Shown piece after piece: positions 17,903-25,937 of a stretch of 64,000 nucleotides of DNA (the first letter of the stretch is position 1; every line of letters begins with the position of its first letter). The stretch is taken from assembly GCA_963713545.1 (NCBI GenBank), contig CAVQME010000001.1:620001-684000 (forward strand), given 5' to 3'. This DNA is from CAVPLM01 sp963713545 (GTDB lineage: Bacteria > Actinomycetota > Thermoleophilia > RBG-16-64-13). Made by a program: the position numbers and the translations under genes. The notes beneath the pieces were generated by a model. The model was not told the origin of the DNA. It saw nothing but the letters and a program-made list of their open reading frames with translations, and did not search any database.

Positions 17903-20900
17903 CTAGGCGCACTTGGAATAGCCGCACGAACGGCAGACTACGCACCCGCCCTCGTGCTCCACCGCTCCGCCACAGTCGGGACAGGCGCCCTGCGCCAGCG
18001 CTATGGGGATCTCCAGCTGACCCACGGTCTTGCCGCCGTTGCCGCTGGCGAGGTGGTACTTGTCGGCCAGAGCCTTGCCTATGGCGTCGGGGCAGGAAAG
18101 TATCTGATTGGGCCCGAATCCGAGCGGCACATGGCAGCGGATGCCCTTGAGCTGCTTGACGATCTTGTCGGGCGGAACCCCGTAGCGGAAGGCCAGGGAG
18201 ATCAGTCGGCCGATAGCTTCGGTGGACGCCGAGGCGCAGCCCCCGGCCTTGCCCATATTTGCGAAGACTTCCCTGGGGCCGAAGTCGTCTTCGTTGACGG
18301 TGACATACAGACTGCCGCACCCAGTCACCTTCTCCCGAGTCTCTCCGCGCAGCACGGGAGAGCGACTAGGCCGTACCGGCATGACAGCGGTACCCTGGGG
18401 GCCGAGCTCCATCTGCACGGCCTGGCCGGTCTCGGCTCCCTTGCGCTTCACCTCGCCGATGTTCAGCACCTGCTCCTGCCGGGAGCCATCGCGATAGATG
18501 GTGACCCCTTTGACCCCGAGTTCGTAGGCGAGTAGGTAGACGCGCTCCACGTCTTCGGGCCGAGCCTGGTTGGGGAAGTTGACCGTCTTGGACACGGCGT
18601 TGTCGACGTCGTCTTGGAAAGCGGCCTGCATGCGGATATGCCATTCAGGAGACACGTCGTGGGCAGTGACGAATACCTTCTTGAGGTCCTCGGGCACGTC
18701 CATGTCGTGCAGCCCGCCGATAGTCGCGATGCTCTTCATGAGGTCGTCTGAGTAGAGACCGCGCTGCTTGAGCACCTCCTCGAGCGCTGGATGGGCCTCG
18801 GGAAGCTCGGTGTTATCCATCACGTTGCGGATGAACGCCAGGGCGAAAATAGGCTCCACTCCGCTGGAGCAGCCGGCGATGATAGAGATAGTGCCGGTTG
18901 GAGCGATAGTGGTGAGGGTGGCGTTGCGCACCTCCCTAACCTTGGCCTTCCAGGTGCTGCTCTCCCAGTTGGGGAAGACTCCCCTGTCGCGCGCCAGGTC
19001 TTCCGAGGCCTTGATGGCCTCCTCGTGGACGAAACCCATCAGCTCATGCGCGAGCTTGATGGCGCCGTCGGAATCGTAGGCGATGCCAAGCTCTACCAGC
19101 ATGTCGGCCCACCCCATGACCCCCAGCCCGACCTTGCGGTTTCCTTTGGTCATCCTATCGATCTCGGGCAAGGGATACCGGTTCATGTCGATGACGTTAT
19201 CGAGGAAATGGACGCCGGTGCGCGTCACCCGGCGGAGGCGCTCCCAATCCACGGCGCCGTCCTTGACCATGACGGCGAGGTTGATGGAGCCGAGATTGCA
19301 GCTTTCGTAGGGCAGAAGAGGTTGCTCACCACAGTTTGATATGACGATACCATTGCCGATGAAGGAATGGGTCAGGGGTTCGGTCAGATCAAAGACCGCT
19401 TCAACGCCTTCGGGAACGACTGCTTCCACACGCGCGACGAACCGCTCCGAGTAGGGTCCGCGTTTGTAGCCGGCGACCGTCCGAGTCAGCGCGGCCATCT
19501 TCGCCCTGCTCAAGAACCCGACCTCGTCCGCGAAGCGGAGGAGGCTCCCACTGGCGACATGCAGTTCGTGAACCGGACGCACCTGGTATCGCTTCATACC
19601 TCCCTTGCCGTCGGGCAGCAGGGCGGTATCCCGTCCCCTCTTACGGTCTCGGAAGATTCGGCTGAAAATGCCAAAGTTGAGCAGGATGCGCTGTACATCC
19701 TGCAGCAAGTCGAGACCGACCGAGGTCAAACGCACCGCACGTCCGTTGCGAGGCTGGTCTAGCACAGTCCCATCCGCAGTAAACAAGGCCTGCAAGAATC
19801 CGCGCTGCATATCCTCACAACCCCACAAGACCGGCTCGGGTACCAGCAGTTTCTCGTCGACCAGACCGTACTCCTCGGCGATCTCGCGCAGCCGCACCGA
19901 TTGGACCCGGGTCTCGTTTCGTTCAGCCACGGCGACACCCGTGCTCGAGCAGGCGCCACCGCGCGAGGGACGCACCACCGCCTCCACCGCCCGGCGGAAG
20001 GCGGGGGCAAGCTCTTGCTCCTCGCCCCAGAACGAGAGCACCGCCCGGTCGGATTTGACCGTGCCGTCGCCCACCAGCCAGCCCAGGACTCGTCCCAGTT
20101 CCAGTGAGCCTTCGCTGCCAAACCCCCCTTTGCGGTTGAGCACGTGCACCTCGTCCCCGATGACGAGGTCGCCCGCCGGCACCCACCCCCGTTCAGTCAT
20201 GATCTTGTGATCGGGCGTCACCCGGATCTCGTAGCCCTCCCTGGTGGTGACCCGCACCACCTGCTTGTCGCCGCTATAGAACACCGGTGACGCGTCGACC
20301 AGAGATCCAACGGCCGCCCCGCGGGTCCCTCCCCCGGCTGCCTTCTTGGTCGCACCCGCCGCCATGCGCCCATCGACCGTGGCCTGGACCGATTCGCCAT
20401 TCAAGAAGAGGTCGAGGGCGCGCACCAGTCCCCAGCCGGTGTAAACCAGGGTGTCCCCGGTAATGCAAGGGTTGGTCGACTCGATCTCACCCAGCTTCGG
20501 CGTGGGGTTGTCCCGATTCAGCCGATCTAGAAAGACGATGCCCGGCTCGCCGTTCTTCCAGGCCAGTTCGACGATGAGATCGAAGATCTGGCGGGCGTTC
20601 AACCGCCCTACCTCAGTCATATCCCGGGGGTTCCGCAACGCATAGTCCTCGCCCGCCAGCACCGCTCCCATGAACTCCTCGGTGACCCCCACGGAGATGT
20701 TGAAGTTGTTGAGAATATGCTCGTCTTCTTTGGCCCGGATGAACTCCACGATATCGGGGTGGTCGACCCGCAATATGCCCATGTTGGCACCCCGGCGCGT
20801 GCCTCCCTGCTTGATGGTCTCTGTGGCCATGTCGAACACCCGCATGAACGACACCGGCCCACTCGCCACACCCATGGTGGAGCGGACCAGATCGTTCTTG

Positions 20901-21319
20901 GGGCGCAACCGGCTGAAGCTGAATCCCGTGCCCCCACCCGACTGATGCACCAACGCGGCGTCGCGGATCGCGGTGAAGATGGAATCCATGCTGTCCTCAA
21001 CCGGCAGGACGAAGCAAGCGGACAGCTGCTGTAGCTCGCGCCCTGCGTTCATGAGAGTCGGCGTGTTGGGCAGGAACTCCAGTTGCGCCATCACCTCGAA
21101 GAACTCGGAGACGGTGGCATCGAGAGAGGCATCGGGATGGTAGGTGAGGTCGGCTTGGGCAATGTTCTCCGCCACCCGCGCGAACATGTCCGCGGCACTC
21201 TCGAGAGGTTCACCACTCTCGGTGCGTTTCAAGTACCGCCTCTGTAGGACCTTCTTGGCACTAGGGGAGAGCCTCTTGTCCAACTCGGCCGCAGCAGCAC
21301 TCAGTTCAGCGACGGTCAT
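17903..21319 (-). CDS. nrdJ: Adenosylcobalamin-dependent (class II) ribonucleotide reductase with intein
   Basis: 1138 residues, of which 378 (285-662) are an intein; the spliced enzyme would be about 760 residues. It reduces ribonucleotides to deoxyribonucleotides using B12. Visible features: NTPTLMNAGRELQQLSACFVLP near residue 85, GGGTGFSFSRLRP, KQGGTRRGANMG, the active-site segment NP-CGEQPLLPYESCNLGS split by the intein, and ATIAPTGTIS-like TTIAPTGTISIIAG. The C-terminus has the redox/zinc tail CPDCGGAVEHEGGCVVCRSCGYSKC. No beta-subunit gene is nearby, as expected for class II. The start overlaps the nrdR stop by four bases, so the genes are coupled. Tandem NrdR boxes lie upstream of nrdR. 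Confidence 0.97.
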   Translation of the reverse strand: MTVAELSAAAAELDKRLSPSAKKVLQRRYLKRTESGEPLESAADMFARVAENIAQADLTYHPDASLDATVSEFFEVMAQLEFLPNTPTLMNAGRELQQLSACFVLPVEDSMDSIFTAIRDAALVHQSGGGTGFSFSRLRPKNDLVRSTMGVASGPVSFMRVFDMATETIKQGGTRRGANMGILRVDHPDIVEFIRAKEDEHILNNFNISVGVTEEFMGAVLAGEDYALRNPRDMTEVGRLNARQIFDLIVELAWKNGEPGIVFLDRLNRDNPTPKLGEIESTNPCITGDTLVYTGWGLVRALDLFLNGESVQATVDGRMAAGATKKAAGGGTRGAAVGSLVDASPVFYSGDKQVVRVTTREGYEIRVTPDHKIMTERGWVPAGDLVIGDEVHVLNRKGGFGSEGSLELGRVLGWLVGDGTVKSDRAVLSFWGEEQELAPAFRRAVEAVVRPSRGGACSSTGVAVAERNETRVQSVRLREIAEEYGLVDEKLLVPEPVLWGCEDMQRGFLQALFTADGTVLDQPRNGRAVRLTSVGLDLLQDVQRILLNFGIFSRIFRDRKRGRDTALLPDGKGGMKRYQVRPVHELHVASGSLLRFADEVGFLSRAKMAALTRTVAGYKRGPYSERFVARVEAVVPEGVEAVFDLTEPLTHSFIGNGIVISNCGEQPLLPYESCNLGSINLAVMVKDGAVDWERLRRVTRTGVHFLDNVIDMNRYPLPEIDRMTKGNRKVGLGVMGWADMLVELGIAYDSDGAIKLAHELMGFVHEEAIKASEDLARDRGVFPNWESSTWKAKVREVRNATLTTIAPTGTISIIAGCSSGVEPIFALAFIRNVMDNTELPEAHPALEEVLKQRGLYSDDLMKSIATIGGLHDMDVPEDLKKVFVTAHDVSPEWHIRMQAAFQDDVDNAVSKTVNFPNQARPEDVERVYLLAYELGVKGVTIYRDGSRQEQVLNIGEVKRKGAETGQAVQMELGPQGTAVMPVRPSRSPVLRGETREKVTGCGSLYVTVNEDDFGPREVFANMGKAGGCASASTEAIGRLISLAFRYGVPPDKIVKQLKGIRCHVPLGFGPNQILSCPDAIGKALADKYHLASGNGGKTVGQLEIPIALAQGACPDCGGAVEHEGGCVVCRSCGYSKCA
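19334..20467 (-). mobile_element. LAGLIDADG intein inserted in nrdJ
   Basis: The intein begins at Cys285 (CITGDTLVYTGWG, block A) and ends at Asn662 (HSFIGNGIVISN), followed by extein Cys663. Block B is VTPDHKIMTERGWV. Two LAGLIDADG dodecapeptides are visible: LGRVLGWLVGDG (about 408-419) and MQRGFLQALFTADG (about 504-517). Each retains the acidic residue, so the homing endonuclease may be active. All splice residues (Cys1, the block B His, the penultimate residue region with terminal Asn, Cys+1) look intact except that the penultimate residue is Ser instead of His, a known tolerated variant. Insertion at NP/CGEQ is a common ribonucleotide reductase intein site. Confidence 0.95.
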
Positions 21320-21777
21320 CTGATTCCCTCTTTCGCAAGTTGTTCAAGTTCCTGTTTAAATCCCTCGATGCTGTCGAACTGCCGGTAGACTGAGGCGAAG
21401 CGGATGTAGGCCACCAGATCCACTCCCTGCAGGCGCTCGAGCACCATCTTACCGACCCGCTCGGACGTCACTTCGTACGCCGACTCCTCGCGCAATTCCC
21501 GCTCGATATCGGCGACGACGGCCTCCAGAGTCTCCAGCGGCACGTTCCGCTTCGCGCACGCCCGCATGAGCCCATGCAGCAGCTTGTCCGCATGGAAGAG
21601 CTGCGTGCTCCCGTCGCGCTTCACCACGGTGATGGGGATCTCTTCGATCTTCTCGTAGGTGGTGAAACGCTGGCCACAGCCGACGCACTCCCTCCGCCGG
21701 CGGATGGCTTCCTTGCTCTCGGTCTCGCGCGAGTCGATCACCTTGCTGTCGGGAAACCCGCAATACGGGCAGTTCAC
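21316..21777 (-). CDS. nrdR: Transcriptional repressor of ribonucleotide reductase genes
   Basis: 153 residues, the usual length. The N-terminal zinc ribbon has C3, C6, C31 and C34 (MNCPYCGFPDSKVIDSR, RECVGCGQRFTTYE), and an ATP-cone domain follows (ITVVKRDGSTQLFHADKLLHGLM). NrdR senses ATP/dATP and represses ribonucleotide reductase genes by binding paired NrdR boxes. Here it is co-transcribed with nrdJ, and two boxes lie about 90-140 bases upstream of its start, predicting autoregulation of the whole operon. Confidence 0.96.
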   Translation of the reverse strand: MNCPYCGFPDSKVIDSRETESKEAIRRRRECVGCGQRFTTYEKIEEIPITVVKRDGSTQLFHADKLLHGLMRACAKRNVPLETLEAVVADIERELREESAYEVTSERVGKMVLERLQGVDLVAYIRFASVYRQFDSIEGFKQELEQLAKEGIR

Positions 21778-21868
21778 AGCCCCCCGTTTCCTCAGAAGTA
21801 CGGCCGACGATGCCGACCCCCACCAGCGTACGCGCGGCTGGCTCCTCTTGGCGGGCTCCAGCGCAAGT

Positions 21869-21916
21869 GCACAATATGTGGTGTACTGGGGAATCCTACC
21901 ACCCTATATATCGTTA
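21869..21916 (-). promoter_or_regulatory. Tandem NrdR boxes
   Basis: Box 1 on the plus strand is GCACAATATGTGGTGT (21869-21884), box 2 is ACCCTATATATCGTTA (21901-21916). Both fit the NrdR consensus ACACWATATATWGTGT. The spacer is 16 bases, so centres are 32 bases apart, about three helical turns, the spacing known for co-operative NrdR binding. They lie upstream of nrdR in the region shared with the divergent response regulator. Confidence 0.85.
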
Positions 21917-22032
21917 CCGCAAGTCCTGCAGCAGCGTTGTCCCTCGCTTCTCGCAAGCGGAACCGGAAACGCCCTCTGTACGCTCTGAGCGCCCTTCCGG
22001 CCCTGAGTCGAGTCTCGTTCGCGCTCTAGGAC

Positions 22033-22060
22033 TGGACTCGCCGACGAGAGCCCGGCATAA
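22033..22060 (+). promoter_or_regulatory. Promoter of the first two-component operon
   Basis: TGGACT (22033-22038), a 16-base spacer and CATAAT (22055-22060) form a sigma-70-like promoter. The GTG start at 22068 follows the -10 by seven bases and has no ribosome site, so the message is probably leaderless. Confidence 0.5.
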
Positions 22061-22067
22061 TCCAAGC

Positions 22068-22937
22068 GTGGATGAACTTCTGCTTGTCGTCGAGGACGAC
22101 CCCTCGCTGCGCCAGGTCATCACCTTGGGCCTGCAGGGCGAGGGATACCGGGTGGTGACCGCGGAGGACGGTCTGTCGGCCTTGGTTGCCTTCGCCGAGC
22201 ACCGGCCGGACCTAGTGTTGCTCGACATCATGCTGCCCGGCCTGGACGGTTTCGAGGTCTGCCGGGAGCTGCGCAAGACCTCGCTCGTCCCAGTCATCAT
22301 TCTCACGGCTCGGTCGTCCACTGTGGACGTGGTGGTCGGGCTCGAGTCAGGTGCTGACGACTACGTGACGAAGCCGTTCGAGTTCCCCGAGTTGAATGCC
22401 CGGGTGCGGTCGGTGCTGCGCCGCGCTTCGACAAGGACCGCCGCGGAGGACGCGGCGGCAAGCGCAAGAGCTGCGACCGGCGCGTCGGGGACGACCGAAG
22501 GTGTGGCCGGTGCCGCCGCCAGCGTCGCGCTCGGGCTCGTAGGCGACGCCGCGACCGGGTCCAACACCGGCGTCCAGGCCGGGTCATCAGCCGACGCTGG
22601 GCCTGCAGTTGCGCCCGTCACCCCGCCGCTTACGCTCGGTCCTCTCACCATAGACACAGCCGCTTACCGCGTGATGCGAGGCGGCGACGAGATCCCCCTC
22701 ACGGTGACCGAGTTCCGCCTTCTCTACGAGCTGGCCCGTCATGTCGGACAGGTGCTCACCCGTGACCAACTTCTCGAACTGGTGTGGGGCTACACCTATC
22801 TGGGCGACAGCCGTCTTGTGGATGTCCATGTGCAACGCCTGCGGACGAAGATCGAGGAGGATCCGAGTCACCCACTGCTGATCCTCACGGTGCGGGGGGT
22901 CGGCTACCGGGCAGACCCTCCCGGGGGTGTGTCGTGA
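22068..22937 (+). CDS. OmpR/PhoB-family response regulator
   Basis: 289 residues. The receiver domain (about 1-120) has the acidic pair VVEDDPS, phospho-acceptor D53 in LLDIMLPGLDG, and the conserved Lys in YVTKPFEFPEL. An unusually long Ala/Gly/Thr-rich linker (about 125-200) leads to a winged-helix DNA-binding domain (ltvTEFRLLYELARHVGQVLTRDQLLELVWG ... RLRTKIEEDPSHPLLILTVRGVGYR). It precedes a sensor kinase and a GerMN-domain protein, the order seen in mtrA-mtrB-lpqB of other actinobacteria. The GTG at 22068 is the first start compatible with the receiver fold; the longer open frame is upstream sequence. Confidence 0.93.
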   Translation: MDELLLVVEDDPSLRQVITLGLQGEGYRVVTAEDGLSALVAFAEHRPDLVLLDIMLPGLDGFEVCRELRKTSLVPVIILTARSSTVDVVVGLESGADDYVTKPFEFPELNARVRSVLRRASTRTAAEDAAASARAATGASGTTEGVAGAAASVALGLVGDAATGSNTGVQAGSSADAGPAVAPVTPPLTLGPLTIDTAAYRVMRGGDEIPLTVTEFRLLYELARHVGQVLTRDQLLELVWGYTYLGDSRLVDVHVQRLRTKIEEDPSHPLLILTVRGVGYRADPPGGVS

Positions 22938-22980
22938 TCGACGAGGTTCGCCCCGCGCGCCGGGTCTTTGGGACCGCTTG

Positions 22981-24492
22981 ATGACGGGCACATTCCGCAG
23001 GCGTTCCGGGGCGCGGCATTCCCTGCAGCGCCGCGTGGCCTTCATCTTCACAGCCGCGGTGGTCATCACTGCCCTGGCGCTCGCGCTGTCCGCGTACTTC
23101 ATCATCAAAACCGCTCAGGACGACGAAGCTCTCGACAAGGCCCTTGCCCAGACGCGCTTCAATCTGTTCCTGGCCGACTCGATGCTCCCCACGGACCCTG
23201 AATCAGCCGACTACAACGAGCTTCTGGACGCCTTCCAGATCCGTGGCGACTTCGCGACCTTGATCGAAGCAGGCGATGAGATCTACGTGTCGGGGCCCCA
23301 AGTTGATCCAAGCTTGATCACGCCGGAGTTGGCCGCCAAAGTCGATGAGGGCCGTATCGGCTACCAGATGATCGAGATGGCCGGTGAGCCCACCATCGCC
23401 GTCGGGGGGCAGGTCCGCTCGCCTGACCTCGCATTCTATTTCTTCTACCCCCAGGGAGCCCGGCAAGAGGAGTTGGCGCGACTACGTACCATCCTCATCA
23501 TCGGGGGGATCGTGCTCGCGGTCCTGGGAGCCATCGCCGGGTACTTGCTGGCCCGCCGCCTCCTGAAGCCGGTGCAGGACGCCAGCAAGGCGGCAGTACG
23601 GATGTCCAAGGGTGACCTCGACATCAGACTGCCGGTCGGGACCGATGAGTTCGGGATACTGGCGGACTCCTTCAACCGAATGGCTGAGAACCTTCAGGCC
23701 AAGATGCTCGATCTGGAGGCTGGCCAAGCCCGGGAGCGCCGTTTCGTCGCCGACGTGACCCATGAGTTGCGCACTCCCGTTTCCGCCCTTGTCGGGGAAG
23801 CCTCTCTGCTCAAGGCTCGGCTGGAGATGAACCCCCAGGGCTGCCCGCCTGAGATCGCCCAGCTCGCACTGCTCGTGAGCAACGACATCTCCCGCCTGCG
23901 CGAGCTGGTGGACGACCTGTTGGAAATAAGCCGTCTGGAAGCTCAGGCGGCCGAAATCGTCATCGAGATGGTGGATATCGAAGCCTTTCTCACCCAGTTG
24001 GTCGACGCGCATGGATGGTCGGGTACTGCCGGCGTCACGGTCACTACCAAGGCCCTCTCCGGCGCGAAGGTCGCGACTCCAGCCACCATGAGTGAGCAAG
24101 ACATTTCAGGCGTTCCCGGCGGTATGAGCTTCCCTTATGCCATCCGCACCGACAAGCGCCGGCTCGAACGAATCGTCGTCAACCTTGCGGAGAACGCCCT
24201 GCTCCACGGCCGAGCGCCCGTCCGCATCGAGCTCCGGCGCGTGGGCGTCGCTGCGGATGGCGGGACGCCTCCCTCAGCAGATCTGGTCCGGATCGCCGTG
24301 ACCGATAGCGGTCCGGGGATACCCGAAGAGCACCTGCCCCACGTGTTCGATCGTTTCTACAAAGCCGACCCGAGTCGATCGAGCAGCCGTGGAAGCGGGT
24401 TGGGCCTGGCGATAGCCCGCGAGAATGCTCGTCTCTTGGGGGGGAGCTCACCGTCTCCAACGTCCCTGGCGGTGGGGCCCGTTTCGTGCTGA
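22981..24492 (+). CDS. Sensor histidine kinase, frameshifted near its C-terminus
   Basis: 503 residues as read. Two membrane helices (about 18-40 and 170-190) flank an extracellular sensor region, followed by a HAMP domain (RRLLKPVQDASKAAVRMSKGDLDIRLP), the phosphorylated His261 in FVADVTHELRTPVSAL, the N box (NLAENALLHG), and the G boxes (VTDSGPGIPEEHLPHVFDRFY, SSRGSGLGLAIAREN). After LLGG the frame runs into SSPSPTSLAVGPVSC and stops. Adding one G in the seven-G run 24438-24444 restores the family ending ELTVSNVPGGGARFVLTLPA and a stop at 24506. The catalytic parts are complete either way. The ATG is at 22981; the GTG at the end of the regulator gene is less likely. Confidence 0.9.
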   Translation: MTGTFRRRSGARHSLQRRVAFIFTAAVVITALALALSAYFIIKTAQDDEALDKALAQTRFNLFLADSMLPTDPESADYNELLDAFQIRGDFATLIEAGDEIYVSGPQVDPSLITPELAAKVDEGRIGYQMIEMAGEPTIAVGGQVRSPDLAFYFFYPQGARQEELARLRTILIIGGIVLAVLGAIAGYLLARRLLKPVQDASKAAVRMSKGDLDIRLPVGTDEFGILADSFNRMAENLQAKMLDLEAGQARERRFVADVTHELRTPVSALVGEASLLKARLEMNPQGCPPEIAQLALLVSNDISRLRELVDDLLEISRLEAQAAEIVIEMVDIEAFLTQLVDAHGWSGTAGVTVTTKALSGAKVATPATMSEQDISGVPGGMSFPYAIRTDKRRLERIVVNLAENALLHGRAPVRIELRRVGVAADGGTPPSADLVRIAVTDSGPGIPEEHLPHVFDRFYKADPSRSSSRGSGLGLAIARENARLLGGSSPSPTSLAVGPVSC

Positions 24493-24553
24493 CACTGCCC
24501 GCGTAGGACGGCCGCACGCTGCCCCACCCTTCCCCGCCGCGCCTCGCCTCTGG

Positions 24554-24642
24554 CCCTGCGCCGCCCCCGCTCTGCGCCGTTCCGCGCCCTGCGCCGCCCC
24601 TCGCTCTGCGCCGTTCCGCACCCTGCGCCGCCCCGCGCTTGG
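24554..24642. repeat. Short GC-rich tandem repeat, about 2.6 copies
   Basis: Units of 33-34 bases begin at 24554, 24587 and 24621. Each starts CCCTGCGCCGCCCC and continues GCTCTGCGCCGTTCCGC; the third is cut after about 22 bases. It lies in the non-coding gap between the kinase and the GerMN gene. No hairpin function is obvious. Confidence 0.7.
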
Positions 24643-24674
24643 TCCGGAGGTCAACTCGGCGTCTCTTCCCCTTC

Positions 24675-24713
24675 TGTAACACGATCGTTACCTGATAGCG
24701 GCAGGTTCGTGAC
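24675..24713 (+). promoter_or_regulatory. Palindromic operator-like site upstream of the GerMN gene
   Basis: TGTAACACGATCGTTACC (24675-24692) is an inverted repeat differing in three positions from the site at 14973. CGTGAC again begins 33 bases from the start of the site (24708). Its place between the kinase and the GerMN lipoprotein gene makes the neighbouring response regulator a candidate ligand; that is inference. Confidence 0.6.
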
Positions 24714-24784
24714 GTCAGGGGTCAAATATGGACTTGAACGAGAGCGGGCCCGCGAAGGATGCGGGTCAGAAGGAGGGAGAAACG

Positions 24785-25804
24785 ATGAGATCCTTGCCGG
24801 ATGATGAATCGACGCGGATCCGCCGGCGTGATTCGAGGAGAAGATCCCGGGGGAGCAGAATCCCGCTCATCATCTTGGTCGGTCTATTGATCGTGGTGCT
24901 TGCGGGGATCGTCGGCGCGATCGGTGCATGCGGGTATGGCGATGATATCGGTGACGGAGGCACGGTCAGCACCACTGAAGGCCCTCAGACCACGGTCACG
25001 GAGCCCCCAGAGGAGTCGACGACCACGACTGCTTCCACGTCGACTACCACTCCGAGCGAGTCGACGACCACTACAACAGCCACGCAGGGTTCGATGACTG
25101 TCAACGTCTACTACTCCCGCGACGAGATGATATGCGCGGCTGCCCGGGTCATACCTAAGACCCAGCAGGTTGGCGCCGCCGCCATGAAGGCCCTGCTCGA
25201 AGGTCCAACCGACGTGGAAGAAGAGGCGGGCATGGTCACCAACATCCCCGCCGGCACCACCTTCCTGGGTCTCTCCATCGATGATGGGGTCGCCACCGTT
25301 GACCTTTCTAAGGAGTATGCCTCCGGCGGCGGCAGTCTCTCGATGATGATGCGACTGGCCGAGGTCGTCTTCACCCTGACTCAGTTCCCGACGGTCGAAG
25401 GCGTCAATTTCAAGCTCGATGGTGAGCCGATCGACGTGCTCGGTGGAGAGGGCCTGATCCTGGATCATCCGATGAGCCGGGCCGACTACGAAGACCTGTC
25501 TCCGGCCATCCTGGTGGAGTCCCCCACCGTCGGCAACACGGTCGGCAGCCCGCTGCGCGTCAGAGGGACGGCCAACGTTTTCGAAGCGGTCTTTCGCATC
25601 AATATCGTCGACTGGGACGGCCTCATCATCGCCGACGAGGTGGTGACCGCCAGCTCGGGCACGGGGACCAGGGGTACCTTCGACGTGACGATCCCGTTCA
25701 CCGTCGGATCTGCCGGCCGGGGAGCGCTTATCGTGTTCGCCGAGTCTCCCAAAGATGGTTCCCCCACCAATGTGATCGAGATACCGTTGCGGCTCGAGAA
25801 GTAG
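24785..25804 (+). CDS. GerMN-domain protein with Gmad2 immunoglobulin-like domain
   Basis: 339 residues from the ATG at 24785, which has AGGAGG seven bases upstream; an ATG at 24728 has no such site. A basic N-terminus and membrane segment (IPLIILVGLLIVVLAGIVGAIGAC), possibly a lipobox ending in GAC, put the rest outside the cell. A Thr-rich linker (about 60-100) is followed by a GerMN domain (VNVYYSRDEMICAAARVIPK to FKLDGEPIDVL) and a C-terminal Gmad2 domain (ILVESPTVGNTVGSPLRVRG ... VIEIPLRL). GerMN proteins occur in spore germination and, as LpqB, beside MtrAB. With the preceding kinase and regulator this looks like an envelope-signalling set. Confidence 0.9.
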   Translation: MRSLPDDESTRIRRRDSRRRSRGSRIPLIILVGLLIVVLAGIVGAIGACGYGDDIGDGGTVSTTEGPQTTVTEPPEESTTTTASTSTTTPSESTTTTTATQGSMTVNVYYSRDEMICAAARVIPKTQQVGAAAMKALLEGPTDVEEEAGMVTNIPAGTTFLGLSIDDGVATVDLSKEYASGGGSLSMMMRLAEVVFTLTQFPTVEGVNFKLDGEPIDVLGGEGLILDHPMSRADYEDLSPAILVESPTVGNTVGSPLRVRGTANVFEAVFRINIVDWDGLIIADEVVTASSGTGTRGTFDVTIPFTVGSAGRGALIVFAESPKDGSPTNVIEIPLRLEK

Positions 25805-25937
25805 AGACACCCCGCAGCTCGAGAGACAGAGGAGCCCCCTATCTCGCTTGAGCCGCCCCGACCCGGGGACCCCCGGCCTGCCCCGGCCGGCCCCGGGGGG
25901 CGGCTCGTCCGCGTTCAGGGCCACATCGAAGCCACCC

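Noticed and set aside
25862..25902. GC-rich inverted stretch between the GerMN and LuxR genes as a bidirectional terminator
   Set aside because: Several alternative pairings are possible and there is no T-tract, so it is not specific enough to call.
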